Shown here: positions 53,526 through 63,783 of the stretch, piece after piece
How positions within the stretch are numbered: the first letter of the stretch is position 1
Layout of the letters: each line of letters starts with the position of its first letter
Assembly (NCBI GenBank): GCA_963976625.1
Contig: CAXBLA010000003.1
Location: 62,001-126,000, forward strand
DNA length: 64,000 bases
Direction: 5' to 3'
Source: UBA1924 sp963976625
GTDB lineage: Bacteria; Planctomycetota; Phycisphaerae; Phycisphaerales; UBA1924
The notes under the pieces: model-generated
Seen by the model: the letters and a program-made list of their open reading frames with translations, nothing else
Told to the model about the DNA's origin: nothing
Database searches by the model: none
Position numbers and translations under genes: made by a program

Positions 53526-54343
53526 GCACCCCCAACACCAACGACTCATTACAACAACGCCTCGACTTCGCCCTCGCCGCCGCCAAAGCATCCTCCCAGA
53601 TCACCCTCGACTACTTCGGCCAATCAAACCTCGACCAATCCACCAAACACGACGGCACCCCCGTCACCATCGCCGACCGCGCCTGCGAGTCCGACCTCCG
53701 CGATCGCATCGCCGCCGCCTACCCCGAGGACTCCATCCTCGGCGAAGAGTTCCCCTCCAAAAAAGGCACCTCCGCCTACGAATGGATCATCGACCCCATC
53801 GACGGCACCATCTCCTTCGTCCAAGGCGTCCCCCTCTTCGGCACCATGCTCGCCTGCATGAAAGACAACCAACCAATCCTCGGCGTCATCACCCTCCCCG
53901 CCCTCAACGAAACCGTCTACGCCGCCACCGGACTCGGCTGCTGGCACACCAGCCCATTCAACAACAATGACATGGCCCCGCTTCGCGCCCACGCCTCATC
54001 AACAAGCCAACTCAACCAATCCCTCATCAACACCACCTCCCTCTCCTACTTCGACACCCCCCAACTCCGCGCCCTCTACGAACAACTCGACGCCCAAGCC
54101 CGCCACACCCGTGGCTGGTCCGACTGCTACGGATTCGTCCTCCTCGCCACCGGGCGCGTCGACGCCATCATCGAACCGGTCCTGAGCATCTGGGACTTCG
54201 CCGCCGCCATCCCCATCATCACCGAATCCGGCGCAATCTGGTCAGACCTCGCCGGAAACCCAAACATCGCCTCCAATCAGATGCTCACCGCCAACCCAGC
54301 CCTCCACACCCAACTCATGGCCCTGATGCCAAAACAGCCCTGA
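53522..54343 (+). CDS. Inositol-monophosphatase-family phosphatase (possibly histidinol-phosphatase)
   Basis: 273 residues. Mg-dependent phosphatase motifs: DGTPVTIADRACESDLRDRI, DSILGEEFP (first metal Glu pair), WIIDPIDGTISFVQGVPLFGTML (read in parts; DPIDGT metal site), and the C-terminal SIWDFAAAIPIITESGAIWSDLAGN (read in parts; WD metal Asp). In many bacteria the closest relatives with 'SFxxGxPxFG' are histidinol-phosphatases (HisN), but IMPase or a nucleotide phosphatase activity is possible. Start ATG overlaps the stop of the oxoamine synthase gene (ATGA). Confidence 0.88.
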   Translation: MSTPNTNDSLQQRLDFALAAAKASSQITLDYFGQSNLDQSTKHDGTPVTIADRACESDLRDRIAAAYPEDSILGEEFPSKKGTSAYEWIIDPIDGTISFVQGVPLFGTMLACMKDNQPILGVITLPALNETVYAATGLGCWHTSPFNNNDMAPLRAHASSTSQLNQSLINTTSLSYFDTPQLRALYEQLDAQARHTRGWSDCYGFVLLATGRVDAIIEPVLSIWDFAAAIPIITESGAIWSDLAGNPNIASNQMLTANPALHTQLMALMPKQP

Positions 54344-54419
54344 TCGCCAGCCTTTTCCCCCTTTTCCATCCCCCAGCCACCCGCATTCGCCCAAACCCGT
54401 CCCATATTCAAAATTTACC

Positions 54420-54449
54420 TTGTTATTTGACCCCGACCAAGGCTAAACT
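54420..54449 (+). promoter_or_regulatory. Candidate promoter for the RRM protein gene
   Basis: TTGTTA (54420-54425) and TAAACT (54444-54449) are 18 bp apart. It resembles the rpsB promoter in spacing and in a TTGACC stretch within the spacer. It leaves a ~90-nt leader before the ATG. Confidence 0.45.
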
Positions 54450-54545
54450 CCAGTGCCTCACCATCCGGTGTTGCAGTCGACGAAGAAGATGCCCGGCTCT
54501 CTCTCTCGATCACGAATAGACTCACGGGCATTTTGGATGACAGCA

Positions 54546-54974
54546 ATGCTGAACCTGTATGTAGGGAACCTCCCATACTCAATGAACGACCAGGAACTCA
54601 ACGATCTCTTCTCACAGATCGGTGATGTCCAGTCAGCACGCGTGATGAGCGACCGCGAAACCGGCCGCTCACGCGGATTCGGATTCGTCGAAATGGCTGA
54701 TGCCGACGCCGGACACGAAGCAATCGAAAAACTCAACGGCACCGACTGTGACGGCCGTGCACTCGTAGTCAACGAAGCACGCCCACGCGAAGAACGCCCA
54801 CGCAGCGGCGGCTTCGGTGGTGGCGGCGGTGGCCGTGGTGGCTACGGCGGTGGTGGCGGCGGCGGTGGCCGTGGCGGCTACGGCGGTGGCGGCGGCGGTG
54901 GTAACCGCGGCGGTGGCGGCGGCTACGGCGGCGGCGGCGGTGGCGGCGGTGGCCGTGACAGCGGCGGCTGGTAA
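54546..54974 (+). CDS. Glycine-rich RNA-binding protein with one RRM
   Basis: 142 residues. A single RNA recognition motif at residues ~1-78 has RNP2 LYVGNLPYS and RNP1 SRGFGFVEM, with FSQIGDVQSARVMSDRETGRS between them. The C-terminal ~60 residues are almost wholly Gly with Arg and Tyr (RGGYGGGGGGGGRGGYGGGG-type), encoded by GGC/GGT-rich repetitive DNA. Such proteins act as cold-induced RNA chaperones in cyanobacteria and other bacteria. The ATG at 54546 gives the family-typical MLNLYVGNLPYS start; ATG at 54537 is an alternative. A strong terminator follows. Confidence 0.92.
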   Translation: MLNLYVGNLPYSMNDQELNDLFSQIGDVQSARVMSDRETGRSRGFGFVEMADADAGHEAIEKLNGTDCDGRALVVNEARPREERPRSGGFGGGGGGRGGYGGGGGGGGRGGYGGGGGGGNRGGGGGYGGGGGGGGGRDSGGW

Positions 54975-55040
54975 ATCACCAACCACTTGCGATCTCCGCG
55001 ACTAAACAACGAGACACGCAAGAGCCAATACAAAAACACC

Positions 55041-55074
55041 AAGGCCCGCTGTGAAAACAGTGGGCTTTGTTTTT
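55041..55074 (+). terminator. Rho-independent terminator after the RRM gene
   Basis: AAGGCCCGCTGT pairs with ACAGTGGGCTTT (one G-T pair) around GAAA, followed by GTTTTTA. Confidence 0.93.
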
Positions 55075-55183
55075 ACCTTCCCGTTCCACCACCCATTCCC
55101 CAAGCACTTTCCACTTGGCTATGCCCGCCGAAAACGATAGAATACAACCCACAGCATTCCCCTTTTCCCGGAGACTACTCGAG

Positions 55184-56913
<1,730 letters not shown>

Positions 56914-56920
<7 letters not shown>

Positions 56921-58101
56921 GTCCGTTGCGTATGTCACTGCTAGGACTGATCATCATTTCAAGCATGGTCGCAGGAGCAACACCCCCAGACCTCTCGACC
57001 GAAGCCCAATCGATCGAGAAGTTTGACGGCAGCTGGATCGATCCCTATGTAAAAGATGCCCGAATAGTGCTCATCGGCGAAGAAGTCCACGGCATCGCTG
57101 AGCATATTAAAGTCAAGGGCGAACTCGCCCGCCGGCTCATCGATCACCACGGCTTTACCCACATCGCACTTGAGGACGATCGATACAAAGTAGAAGCTCT
57201 TTCCCAAATGCTAGAGACCGATGAGGATCCTGAGACAACATTCGCAAGATCTCAACTCTTCTGGTGCTGGGCCGTAAAGGAACTCGCAGACGCAATTTCA
57301 TTTTGCCGCAACTCACCAAACGAGTGGACCCTAACCGGCTTTGATGTCCAGACTCCAATGTTTGCTCTAGATAATCTCCGCACAAACGCCACAACTCAGG
57401 ATCAAAATACGCAGACCAACCTGCTATTCAAGATATTCTCAATCGGTCAGGATACATTCGATCTAGAAGATGCAAAAATCGCCTTCGAGAGTGCTGAAAA
57501 GGCATTCGCAAACTCACCATTCATAGAGAACGAGTTCGTCCATCTCCGCAGAGTCGCAGAAGTCTGGGCCAAGTCCCAAGATCATGGCTCCAGGATGAAT
57601 GCTCGGGATGCAGGAATGGCCGAAACCATAGAGGATATCCTCAACAACGATCCGGAGGCGCGAATCATCATTTTCGCACATAATGCACATGCCGGTTACA
57701 CGAATTACTATGAATCATTCACCGGTGGGGTCGTACCACTCGGAAAGCATGTAGCCGATCGATTCCAAGACAAAACCCTCTCAATCGGTCTCGTATTCAC
57801 CACCGGCTCAATCCTGCTCGATCCACGCCGCCGGGAAGTGACGGGAACCACCACTGAGAAAATGGACCAACTGACTCCAGATTCGCAGGCCGCCACCTGG
57901 AACACAATAACTCAGGACCGCTGGCTAATCATTCCACAGCAGATTCTCGCTCAAAACCCATCTATAGAAATCAAGCAATTCCTAGAAGCTCCACCCCCAG
58001 GTCATTTCAATAACTATGGCCCAGCGGCAAACCTCGCTGAATCATATGACCTCATTGTCGGCTATAAAAATGTGCTGCCCGCAACACCTTTAACCAAATA
58101 A
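56914..58101 (+). CDS. Secreted erythromycin-esterase-family protein
   Basis: 395 residues. Signal-like N-terminus MSLLGLIIISSMVAGA after MVSPLR; GGAGG lies 6 bp before the ATG at 56914. Family features: RIVLIGEEVHGIAEHIKVKG (Glu and His of the Ere active site), FTHIALEDDRYKVEAL, FWCWAVKELADAISFCRN, LTGFDVQTP, RIIIFAHNAHAGY (second His). Ere-type enzymes hydrolyse macrolide lactones, but most family members outside Enterobacteria have unknown substrates. Coding DNA is markedly AT-richer (e.g. 22 G/C in 60 bases at 57421) than the mutase gene it overlaps, suggesting recent acquisition. Confidence 0.87.
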
Positions 58102-58147
58102 AGCCCGACTAAAAAGTGCGAACTTCACTGCTGGTAGCGCCAGGTAC

Positions 58148-58177
58148 CCCGACGGAGCCGTCCGCGGCTCCGTCGGG
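58148..58177 (+). repeat. Perfect 13-bp inverted repeat (hairpin)
   Basis: CCCGACGGAGCCG and CGGCTCCGTCGGG flank the loop TCCG. No T-run follows, so it is not a classic terminator; it resembles an extragenic palindromic element. Confidence 0.85.
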
Positions 58178-58241
58178 ATCAACAAAAATCACCTCAAATC
58201 AAACTCATCAATCTCCATACCAAACACCCCTACCATCCCCC

Positions 58242-58508
58242 ATGCTCAGAATGCTCGTCCAAAACACCGTCCAAGACTACGCCACCTGGCGAGCCGTCTT
58301 CGACGAGAACACCCACACCTTCGCCCCCGCCGCCCTCACCCTCGAATGGGTCCGCCGCAACCCCGACGACCTCAACGAAGTCTGGTTCTGCCTCCTCGTC
58401 CAAGACCGCGCTAAAGCCCAGGCCTACCTCAACGACCCGACCCACGCCCAAATCGGCCAACGCGCCACCGTCACCGCCGGCCAAATCACCTACCTCACCG
58501 ACGACTAA
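58242..58508 (+). CDS. Small hypothetical protein, ABM-like (dimeric alpha/beta barrel) candidate
   Basis: 88 residues, unrecognised by name. Sequence MLVQNTVQDYATWRAVFDEN...LTLEWVRRNPDDLNEVWFCLLVQDRAKAQAYLNDP (read in parts) has the 'xVxDYxxWxxxFD' start and alternating strand/helix layout of small ferredoxin-like monooxygenase/cyclase-like proteins (ABM fold). No cofactor motif is needed in that fold, so function cannot be inferred. An in-frame ATG exists upstream (58116), but it lies before the palindrome and gives a non-conserved lead. Probably monocistronic. Confidence 0.6.
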   Translation: MLRMLVQNTVQDYATWRAVFDENTHTFAPAALTLEWVRRNPDDLNEVWFCLLVQDRAKAQAYLNDPTHAQIGQRATVTAGQITYLTDD

Positions 58509-58577
58509 GAATCACGCCCCCCGCCCCCACCCAAATCGTGTATCCTTGATCAATCCCCACCACAAAGGAGCACACCC

Positions 58578-59045
58578 ATGCCGCGCCCACTCATCCTCAA
58601 CACCTCCCTCACCATCGCCATCTTCGTCCCCATCTCCACCATCCCAACCATGTCACTCATGTCCGGCTGCGAATCCACCCAGATCCGCGACCTCCTCAAC
58701 TCACCCACGGCCATGGATCTCCTCTCCCCGCTCATCAAAGACGCCGCCAACAACTACATCGCCGACCTCACCAACCTCGCCGCCATGCTCGCAGACATCA
58801 AAACCCTCCAAGGCGCCCTCGCCTTCATCGACCAGATCCAGCCCACCCTCAAACAACTCAACACCGCCTACCAAACCCTCGCAAGCACCACCCCCGAAGA
58901 ACGCCAATGGCTCTGGGAAGCCTTCGGCCCCAAACTCAACACCGCCAACGCTGCATTCCTCAACCAATCCGAATCCCTCACCAACACCACCACCTGGTCC
59001 CGCCTCCTCACCCCCGTCCTCGACAATGTAGAACTCTTCAAATAG
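58578..59045 (+). CDS. Putative lipoprotein of unknown function
   Basis: 155 residues with AAAGGAG before the ATG. The hydrophobic N-terminus (LILNTSLTIAIFVPISTI) ends in LMSGCES, a plausible lipobox with Cys near residue 31, so it may be lipidated. The rest is helical and Ala/Leu/Asn/Thr-rich (LLSPLIKDAANNYIADLTNLAAMLADIKTLQGALAFIDQI, read in parts), with no recognised domain. It may be a small periplasmic helical-bundle protein. Confidence 0.62.
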   Translation: MPRPLILNTSLTIAIFVPISTIPTMSLMSGCESTQIRDLLNSPTAMDLLSPLIKDAANNYIADLTNLAAMLADIKTLQGALAFIDQIQPTLKQLNTAYQTLASTTPEERQWLWEAFGPKLNTANAAFLNQSESLTNTTTWSRLLTPVLDNVELFK

Positions 59046-59279
59046 CTCTCCCGCAGACCGACCAACTCTGTCTCCCCCTCCGGGTGCCACGGGTTGACCG
59101 CCCCCGTCAACCCGTGCTCTGGCCCCATCCGGGTGCTCTGCTTTGACCCGAAGGGCAAAGCAGGATCTTCACACTCGCATAACAAAAAATACTCTCCACA
59201 CCTACACCCCCGTGCGCAAAATCCCGGCGCTCCCAAGCTTCCCCCTTGCACCCCACGGCCGATGTGCGACAATTCCCAC
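59046..59279. other. Intergenic region with two strong palindromes
   Basis: Hairpin 1 at 59088-59116: CACGGGTTGAC / GTCAACCCGTG (11 bp, 7-nt loop). Hairpin 2 at 59138-59163: CTGCTTTG / CAAAGCAG with inner CCC/GGG around GAA. Neither ends in a T-run. They look like extragenic repeats rather than terminators. Confidence 0.7.
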
Positions 59280-59715
59280 ATGACCAACGAGCATACAAAT
59301 CAGACCAACGAACCAACCCTCACCAACGCACTCCTCGAAGACCTCCTCGACCCCACCGTCTCCACCCTCGACCTGTGCAACTACCACAACCTCTCCCTCC
59401 CCCGCCTCACCCAGATCCTCGACTCCGCCGACTTCCAAGCCGCCAAGCAATCCATCGCCCGCATCAACCAAGAGCGCACCGATCTCACCCACGCCGAATC
59501 CACCTTCCACGCCGCCGCCCGCCTCACCGACATCGTCAAGCAACCCCTCGACCACACCACCCCCCACCAAACCGAAACCACCCGCAAAGCCGCCACCAAA
59601 CTCATATCCTTTACCCCTTCCTCTAACTCTTTCGCCTCCCCCGCCCCTGCGGGGGAGGTGGCTCGCCAAGCGAGCCGGCGGGGGGCTTCTCCCACTCTGC
59701 ACCCTAAACTCCCCC
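59280..59715 (+). CDS. Hypothetical helical (HTH-like) protein, 3' end run-through or displaced
   Basis: Begins MTNEHTNQTNEPTLTNALLEDLLDP and has a helix-turn-helix-like stretch (STLDLCNYHNLSLPRLTQILDSADFQAAK, read in parts). Coding character is good to about 59615 (AATKLI). After that the frame enters a palindromic GC-rich element (59635-59676) and then overlaps the next gene in another frame, with no stop until 60470. I place the end before the next ATG because the later frame looks like a shadow. The original stop was probably lost when the palindrome inserted. Function unknown. Confidence 0.45.
59635..59676 (+). repeat. REP-like palindromic element at the 3' end of the HTH-like ORF
   Basis: CCTCCCCCGC / GCGGGGGAGG (perfect 10 bp, loop CCCT) is followed by GGCTCGC / GCGAGCC (7 bp, loop CAA) and GGCGGGGGGC, which can re-pair with the first arm. 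Two nested hairpins in ~50 bp are typical of dispersed extragenic palindromes. Confidence 0.75.
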
Positions 59716-59716
59716 C

Positions 59717-60424
59717 ATGCCCAACCAGCCCAACCAGCTCACCATCCTCTGCGCCATGCAACCCGAAGCCGACGCGATCATCGCCGCACTCGACCTCACC
59801 CAAGCCAACACCCCCTGGCCAACCAATCTCCCACCCAAGCTCTGGTCACACCCGGATCACCCCCTCACCCTCGTCACCAACGGCCACGACCCACGCACCA
59901 ACGCCAACCTCATCGGCACCACCCCCGCGACCTACGCGACCCAGCTGCTCATCAACCACCTCAACCCATCGTGCCTGCTCATCGCCGGCGCCGCCGGTGG
60001 CGACTCCGCATCCACATCCATCGGGCAAACCTTCCTCATCGACCAAGCCTACCACCACGACCGCCGCATCCCCCTCCCCGAGTTCCTCCACTACGCCCAC
60101 GGCCCCGAACCGCTCTGCTCCCCGCCATCGATCGATCTCCCCACCGCCACCATCTCCACCGGCAACGCCCTCGACACCCTCCCCCAAGAACTCGACTTCT
60201 TCAAAGCCCACAACATCACCGTCAAAGACATGGAGACCGCCTCCATCGCCTGGACCGCGAGCCTCCACCAGACCAGAGCCATCGCCATCCGCTCGATCAC
60301 CGATTTCTACGACCACCCCACCCCCGAGACCCAGTTCCTCAACAACTTCGACCTCGCTCTCGCCAATCTCGCCGCCGCCATCAAGTCCAACCTCCCCGCC
60401 CTGCTCGCCGAGTGCTGCCAATAA
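59717..60424 (+). CDS. Nucleoside phosphorylase/MTA-SAH nucleosidase superfamily protein
   Basis: 235 residues, soluble. ILCAMQPEADAIIAAL is the MTAN-type N-terminus (usually 'IGIIGAMxxEvexL'). LLIAGAAGGDSASTSIGQTFLIDQ is the purine-ribose 'GxAGG' loop; ISTGNALDT, then VKDMETASIAW (catalytic Glu region, usually EMExAAxA) and IRSITDFYDHP (usually 'RxISDxAD'; Asp present). It would cleave or phosphorolyse a nucleoside such as 5'-methylthioadenosine. The exact substrate is uncertain. The short gap to the previous ORF contains a palindromic element. Confidence 0.82.
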   Translation: MPNQPNQLTILCAMQPEADAIIAALDLTQANTPWPTNLPPKLWSHPDHPLTLVTNGHDPRTNANLIGTTPATYATQLLINHLNPSCLLIAGAAGGDSASTSIGQTFLIDQAYHHDRRIPLPEFLHYAHGPEPLCSPPSIDLPTATISTGNALDTLPQELDFFKAHNITVKDMETASIAWTASLHQTRAIAIRSITDFYDHPTPETQFLNNFDLALANLAAAIKSNLPALLAECCQ

Positions 60425-60431
60425 ATCGCGC

Positions 60432-60468
60432 AAAAAAAAACACCCCCGCCAATCAATGACGGGGGCGT
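60432..60468 (-). terminator. Terminator of the PEP-CTERM gene (- strand)
   Basis: CCCCCG and CGGGGG form a stem; on the - strand it is followed by nine T residues (the A-run at 60432-60440). Confidence 0.85.
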
Positions 60469-60521
60469 GAAAAGAAACGAACGATCAAATCAAATGCGTC
60501 GCAGAATAGATCCCAGAAGGA

Positions 60522-61199
60522 TTAGCGGCGACGACGCCCAGCGACCACGCCGCCAAGGCCGAGCAGTGCCAGCGCGCTTGGTGCCGGGACTGAGTTGAGC
60601 TCGAAGTTGTGGTTGAAGTCTGGCGCAGCTTCTGCTGTACCAGCGTCACCGATGGTCGCGCCGTTGTTGCCCAGGAACCAGCGGCCGCCAGCGGCCGAGC
60701 CAGCGCCCGAGAGGTTTTCGTCGTCGATCGACATTTCGATGAACCCGGAGTTGGCAACGGTGATCGCCTCGGTGAGGTCGATGGTCCAGATGAAGGTGCC
60801 GGCCTGTGTAAGCTGGATACCGAAGCCATCGAGGAAGCCGCCGGTGGCATCGTAGAAGTCAAAGAAGACCACGCCGCCGACCTGATCAACACCACCAACA
60901 AAGCGGAACTGGTTGAGGAGGAAATCCCCGCCAGCAACACCGGTGTAGTCAGCGATGCCCGCGGACTCGAGCTCGCCGTCGGCTTCGATAAGGGTGTCAG
61001 CGAATGCGACATAGCCGTCAGGGCCGGTTTCCATGTCGGAGTACATCGAGGTCAGCGCGGCGCCGCGTGATGACGAGGCCTGCGCGGTGTACATGTTGTA
61101 GTTCGAGTGATCGGCACCCTGGAGGGTGACGGGGTTGGCCAAGCCGGCGGATGCCAGTACAGCGAGTGAACCGATCGCGGCTGTTTTTGTGAAACTCAT
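60522..61199 (-). CDS. PEP-CTERM sorted secreted protein
   Basis: 225 residues. Signal peptide MSFTKTAAIGSLAVLASAGLA; GGAGAAGAG just upstream sets this start over an in-frame one at 61241. The body (SNYNMYTAQASSSRGAALTS, LNQFRFVGGVDQVGGVVFFDFYDATGGFLDGFGIQL, read in parts) is unrecognised and beta-rich. The C-terminus VPAPSALALLGLGGVVAGRRRR (read in parts) is a PEP-CTERM signal: VPxPS, a hydrophobic helix and an Arg cluster. Such proteins are processed by an exosortase, which is not in the window. A terminator follows. Confidence 0.88.
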   Translation of the reverse strand: MSFTKTAAIGSLAVLASAGLANPVTLQGADHSNYNMYTAQASSSRGAALTSMYSDMETGPDGYVAFADTLIEADGELESAGIADYTGVAGGDFLLNQFRFVGGVDQVGGVVFFDFYDATGGFLDGFGIQLTQAGTFIWTIDLTEAITVANSGFIEMSIDDENLSGAGSAAGGRWFLGNNGATIGDAGTAEAAPDFNHNFELNSVPAPSALALLGLGGVVAGRRRR

Positions 61200-61412
61200 T
61201 TCTCTTCTCCTTGATTCTAAGCTCTCAACCGCCCGGCACACACAGGTCGTACGGTCTCTCTCGAGAGGGTCTATACAGGGCAGAACTGCCCGTTTGTATA
61301 TCCGTTAATGTACCTGTATCTGTTCCTTCGGTGCCTTGAATTATATGATTTCGACCAAAATACGGGGGTTTTCCCTGGTCCGCCATCATTATCGGTGTAT
61401 GGAAGGCGTGTT

Positions 61413-61691
61413 TCAGCGTGTGGCGAACCAGGTGAGGACGAACCAGAGTAGGGCGTGGAGGGCGGCGAAAGCATATAAAGTCCACATATACCTTGGTTTG
61501 GAGGTTTTGTGGTTGATCGCGCGGGTGGTGAGCAGGGCGCCGGGCCAGCCGCCGAGGAGCTCGAAGGAGTGGAGTGTTTTCTCTTGGACGCGCCAGCCGC
61601 CGCGGACGGCTTGGTGCTTGTCCCAGAGGTGCATGGCGGCGCTGATCAGGCTCAGTCCGCCGTAGTAGAAGAGGCATATTTTCCAGAGCAT
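61413..61691 (-). CDS. DUF1294 family membrane protein
   Basis: 92 residues with about three membrane helices. Family signature: MHLWDKHQAVRGGWRVQEKTLHSFELLGGWPGALLTTRAINHKTSK (read in parts), i.e. the DK-x-A...RVxExTLHxxxLxGGxPGAxxxxxxxxHKTxK pattern of DUF1294. Function unknown; in other bacteria the domain is often fused to a cold-shock domain, here it stands alone. GAGGGGAAA precedes the start, and its first 40 bp overlap the 3' end of asnB on the same strand. Confidence 0.9.
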   Translation of the reverse strand: MLWKICLFYYGGLSLISAAMHLWDKHQAVRGGWRVQEKTLHSFELLGGWPGALLTTRAINHKTSKPRYMWTLYAFAALHALLWFVLTWFATR

Positions 61692-63625
61692 GCGTCTTTC
61701 CCCTCGGTGATGTCGTGGGCGAGTCGGTCGAGGGCTTGGTCTTCGCCGAGTTGATCGCTGGACTGGCTGCTGGGCTGGTCTCCGAATTGGTCTCCGAATT
61801 GGGACTCGCCCCAGAGCATCAGGTTGATCATGGGCCAGGCCATGTGCCAGTAGTTTGCCGGGCGGGCGCAGACGAGCCCGAGGGATTGCTCGGTGAAGAA
61901 GGCGCGGGCGACCGGGGAAGTGAAGAGCCGATCGGTGAGTGGGCCCATCCAGTGCTGGAAGGGGAGGGGGAAGCTGGCCTTGGGTCGGTTGACGATGGCT
62001 TGAGGGAGGTCATTGGCGAAGGCTTGTCTCAGGGCGATCTTCGTTTGAGCACGCTCAAGGTCATCCGCATGATCGATGTATTTCTCGTCCATCGGTAGAG
62101 ACTGGGCGGCGATGGCGACTTCGATGTCGGCGAAGGGGGTGCGGCCTTCGACGCCGGCGAGCATGGTTGAGGTGTCGAGGCGGGCGAGCAGACTCGGCAG
62201 GTTCATCTGGCGTTGGAAGTTGAGGTGGGCCTGCAGGGGGGCGTCGGCTGGGGAACTGCTGGCGGCTTGGGCCCGCGACTCGTTGAAGGTGTTGATGTAG
62301 TGGTCGCGGAGGTGCTGATCGCCATCGGCGGCTTGGAACCAGGCGTCGTTGAGGACGGCGGGTTTGAGTTCTTCGGAGATCCATGCGTTGGAGCGGAGGT
62401 GGAAGAGCCCGCCTTCGACATCTTCGGCACCGTTGAGTGAAGCTATGTGGGCGGCGGCTTGTTGCATGATGGGGGCGTAGCCGGCGAAGAGTTCGTCGGC
62501 GCCTTCGCCCGAGAGTGCCACGATGTGGCCCTGCTGGCGGAGGACGCGGGCGACCTCGTAGATGGCGATTTCGTTGGGGGTGGAGAGGGGGACGGCGAGC
62601 TGGTTGATCATCCAGGGCCAGCGCTCAATGAAGCTCTCTTGGGTGAGTTCGACCTCGGTGTGGTTTGTTCCGAGCTCTTGGGCGAGCTGGGCTGCGAAGG
62701 TGAAGTCGTCGGCGAAGCCTTCGGCCTTGGCTCCGGCGCAGTAGGTGTTGAGCTCACCAAGTGAACGCTTGGCGATCATGGTGGTGATGGCGGAGTCGAG
62801 CCCGCCCGAGAGGAGCGTGCACATGGGGACATCGGTGCGGAGGTGGCGGTGGACCGAGTCCTCGATGGTCTGGCGGAGGGGCTGGGTCGGTGTGCGGGCG
62901 GCGCTCGACCACCAGTTGGCGGTGTGGGTGTCGTCTGGGTGTTCGAGGTTGATCTGGATCCACTGCCCGGGGGTGAGGGTGGAGATGCCGGCGAACATGG
63001 TGCGGGTGCCGAGGGTTGTGCGGATCGAGGAGAGGTAGGCGCTGAGGGTGACGGGGTCGGGCTTGCGGTCGACCATCGGGTGGAGGAGGATGGCGGGGAT
63101 CTCGGAGGCGACGACGAGTTGGCGGGTTGTTCCGCTACTGGTTGGGCTGTTTGATCTGGTTTCGACGATCGTGTGGTAGAGGGGCTTTATGCCCAGGGGG
63201 TCGCGGGCGAGGATGGCGTTGTTGGTGTGGGTGTCGAGGAAGAGGAAGCTGTACATGCCTCGGAGTTTGGTGATGGCTTGGGGGCCCCAGGTGATGAGCG
63301 CATGGAGGAGGGTTTCGGTGTCGCAGTTGGAAGCGAACTTACTGCCTTGGGTTGCGAGTTGGGAGCGGAGGTCGTGGTCGTTGTAGAGCTCGCCGTTGTA
63401 GGCGAGGATGTACCGGTTGTCTATTGATCGCATGGGCTGGTGCCCGGCGGGGGTTGGGTCGATGACGCTCAGGCGTCGGTGGGCGATTGAGCCTTGGGGG
63501 CCTTCCCAGAGCCCGGCGTCGTCTGGTCCTCGGTGGGTGAGGCGATCGCGCATGGACTCGATGAGTTTGGTGGGGATTGGCGATGGGGTTGCATCGAGAT
63601 TGAGGATGGAGACGAAGCCGCACAT
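61652..63625 (-). CDS. asnB: Asparagine synthase (glutamine-hydrolysing)
   Basis: 657 residues. N-terminal class II glutaminase domain starts directly at the nucleophile: MCGFVSILNLD (Cys2), HRRLSVIDPTPAGHQPM, YNGELYN. The synthetase domain has the ATP pyrophosphatase P-loop LLSGGLDSAI, LSGEGADELFAGYAP, and MNLPSLLARLDTSTMLAGVEGRTPFAD (read in parts), all AsnB/AsnO features. The C-terminal ~40 residues are low complexity (ESQFGDQFGDQPSSQSSDQLGED) and encoded by a short tandem repeat. The start at 63625 is chosen because Cys2 must be N-terminal; a longer in-frame ORF from 63820 would block the nucleophile. 3' end overlaps the DUF1294 gene start. Confidence 0.93.
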   Translation of the reverse strand: MCGFVSILNLDATPSPIPTKLIESMRDRLTHRGPDDAGLWEGPQGSIAHRRLSVIDPTPAGHQPMRSIDNRYILAYNGELYNDHDLRSQLATQGSKFASNCDTETLLHALITWGPQAITKLRGMYSFLFLDTHTNNAILARDPLGIKPLYHTIVETRSNSPTSSGTTRQLVVASEIPAILLHPMVDRKPDPVTLSAYLSSIRTTLGTRTMFAGISTLTPGQWIQINLEHPDDTHTANWWSSAARTPTQPLRQTIEDSVHRHLRTDVPMCTLLSGGLDSAITTMIAKRSLGELNTYCAGAKAEGFADDFTFAAQLAQELGTNHTEVELTQESFIERWPWMINQLAVPLSTPNEIAIYEVARVLRQQGHIVALSGEGADELFAGYAPIMQQAAAHIASLNGAEDVEGGLFHLRSNAWISEELKPAVLNDAWFQAADGDQHLRDHYINTFNESRAQAASSSPADAPLQAHLNFQRQMNLPSLLARLDTSTMLAGVEGRTPFADIEVAIAAQSLPMDEKYIDHADDLERAQTKIALRQAFANDLPQAIVNRPKASFPLPFQHWMGPLTDRLFTSPVARAFFTEQSLGLVCARPANYWHMAWPMINLMLWGESQFGDQFGDQPSSQSSDQLGEDQALDRLAHDITEGKDACSGKYASSTTAD

Positions 63626-63783
63626 GGGGGTGTGTATCGGCTGGATCGGTGTGGCGTGCGTAGTAAATAGGTAGGGAGCGGAGCGTCGGGTATTGGGTTC
63701 GAAATGTGGTCTGTTGTCCGGGGAGACTCTATGATTCGGGCTACTCGGCACTTGGGCGTTTTGCCCCACGCTTGGAGATCTGA

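Noticed and set aside
54790..54970. GGC/GGT-rich repetitive DNA as a mobile or non-coding repeat
   Set aside because: It is in frame with the RRM protein and encodes a Gly-rich tail common in that family.
59094..60470. Treating the whole open frame as one 458-residue protein
   Set aside because: After about 59615 its translation turns into Ser/Pro/Thr shadow sequence overlapping the nucleosidase gene, whose frame carries conserved motifs.
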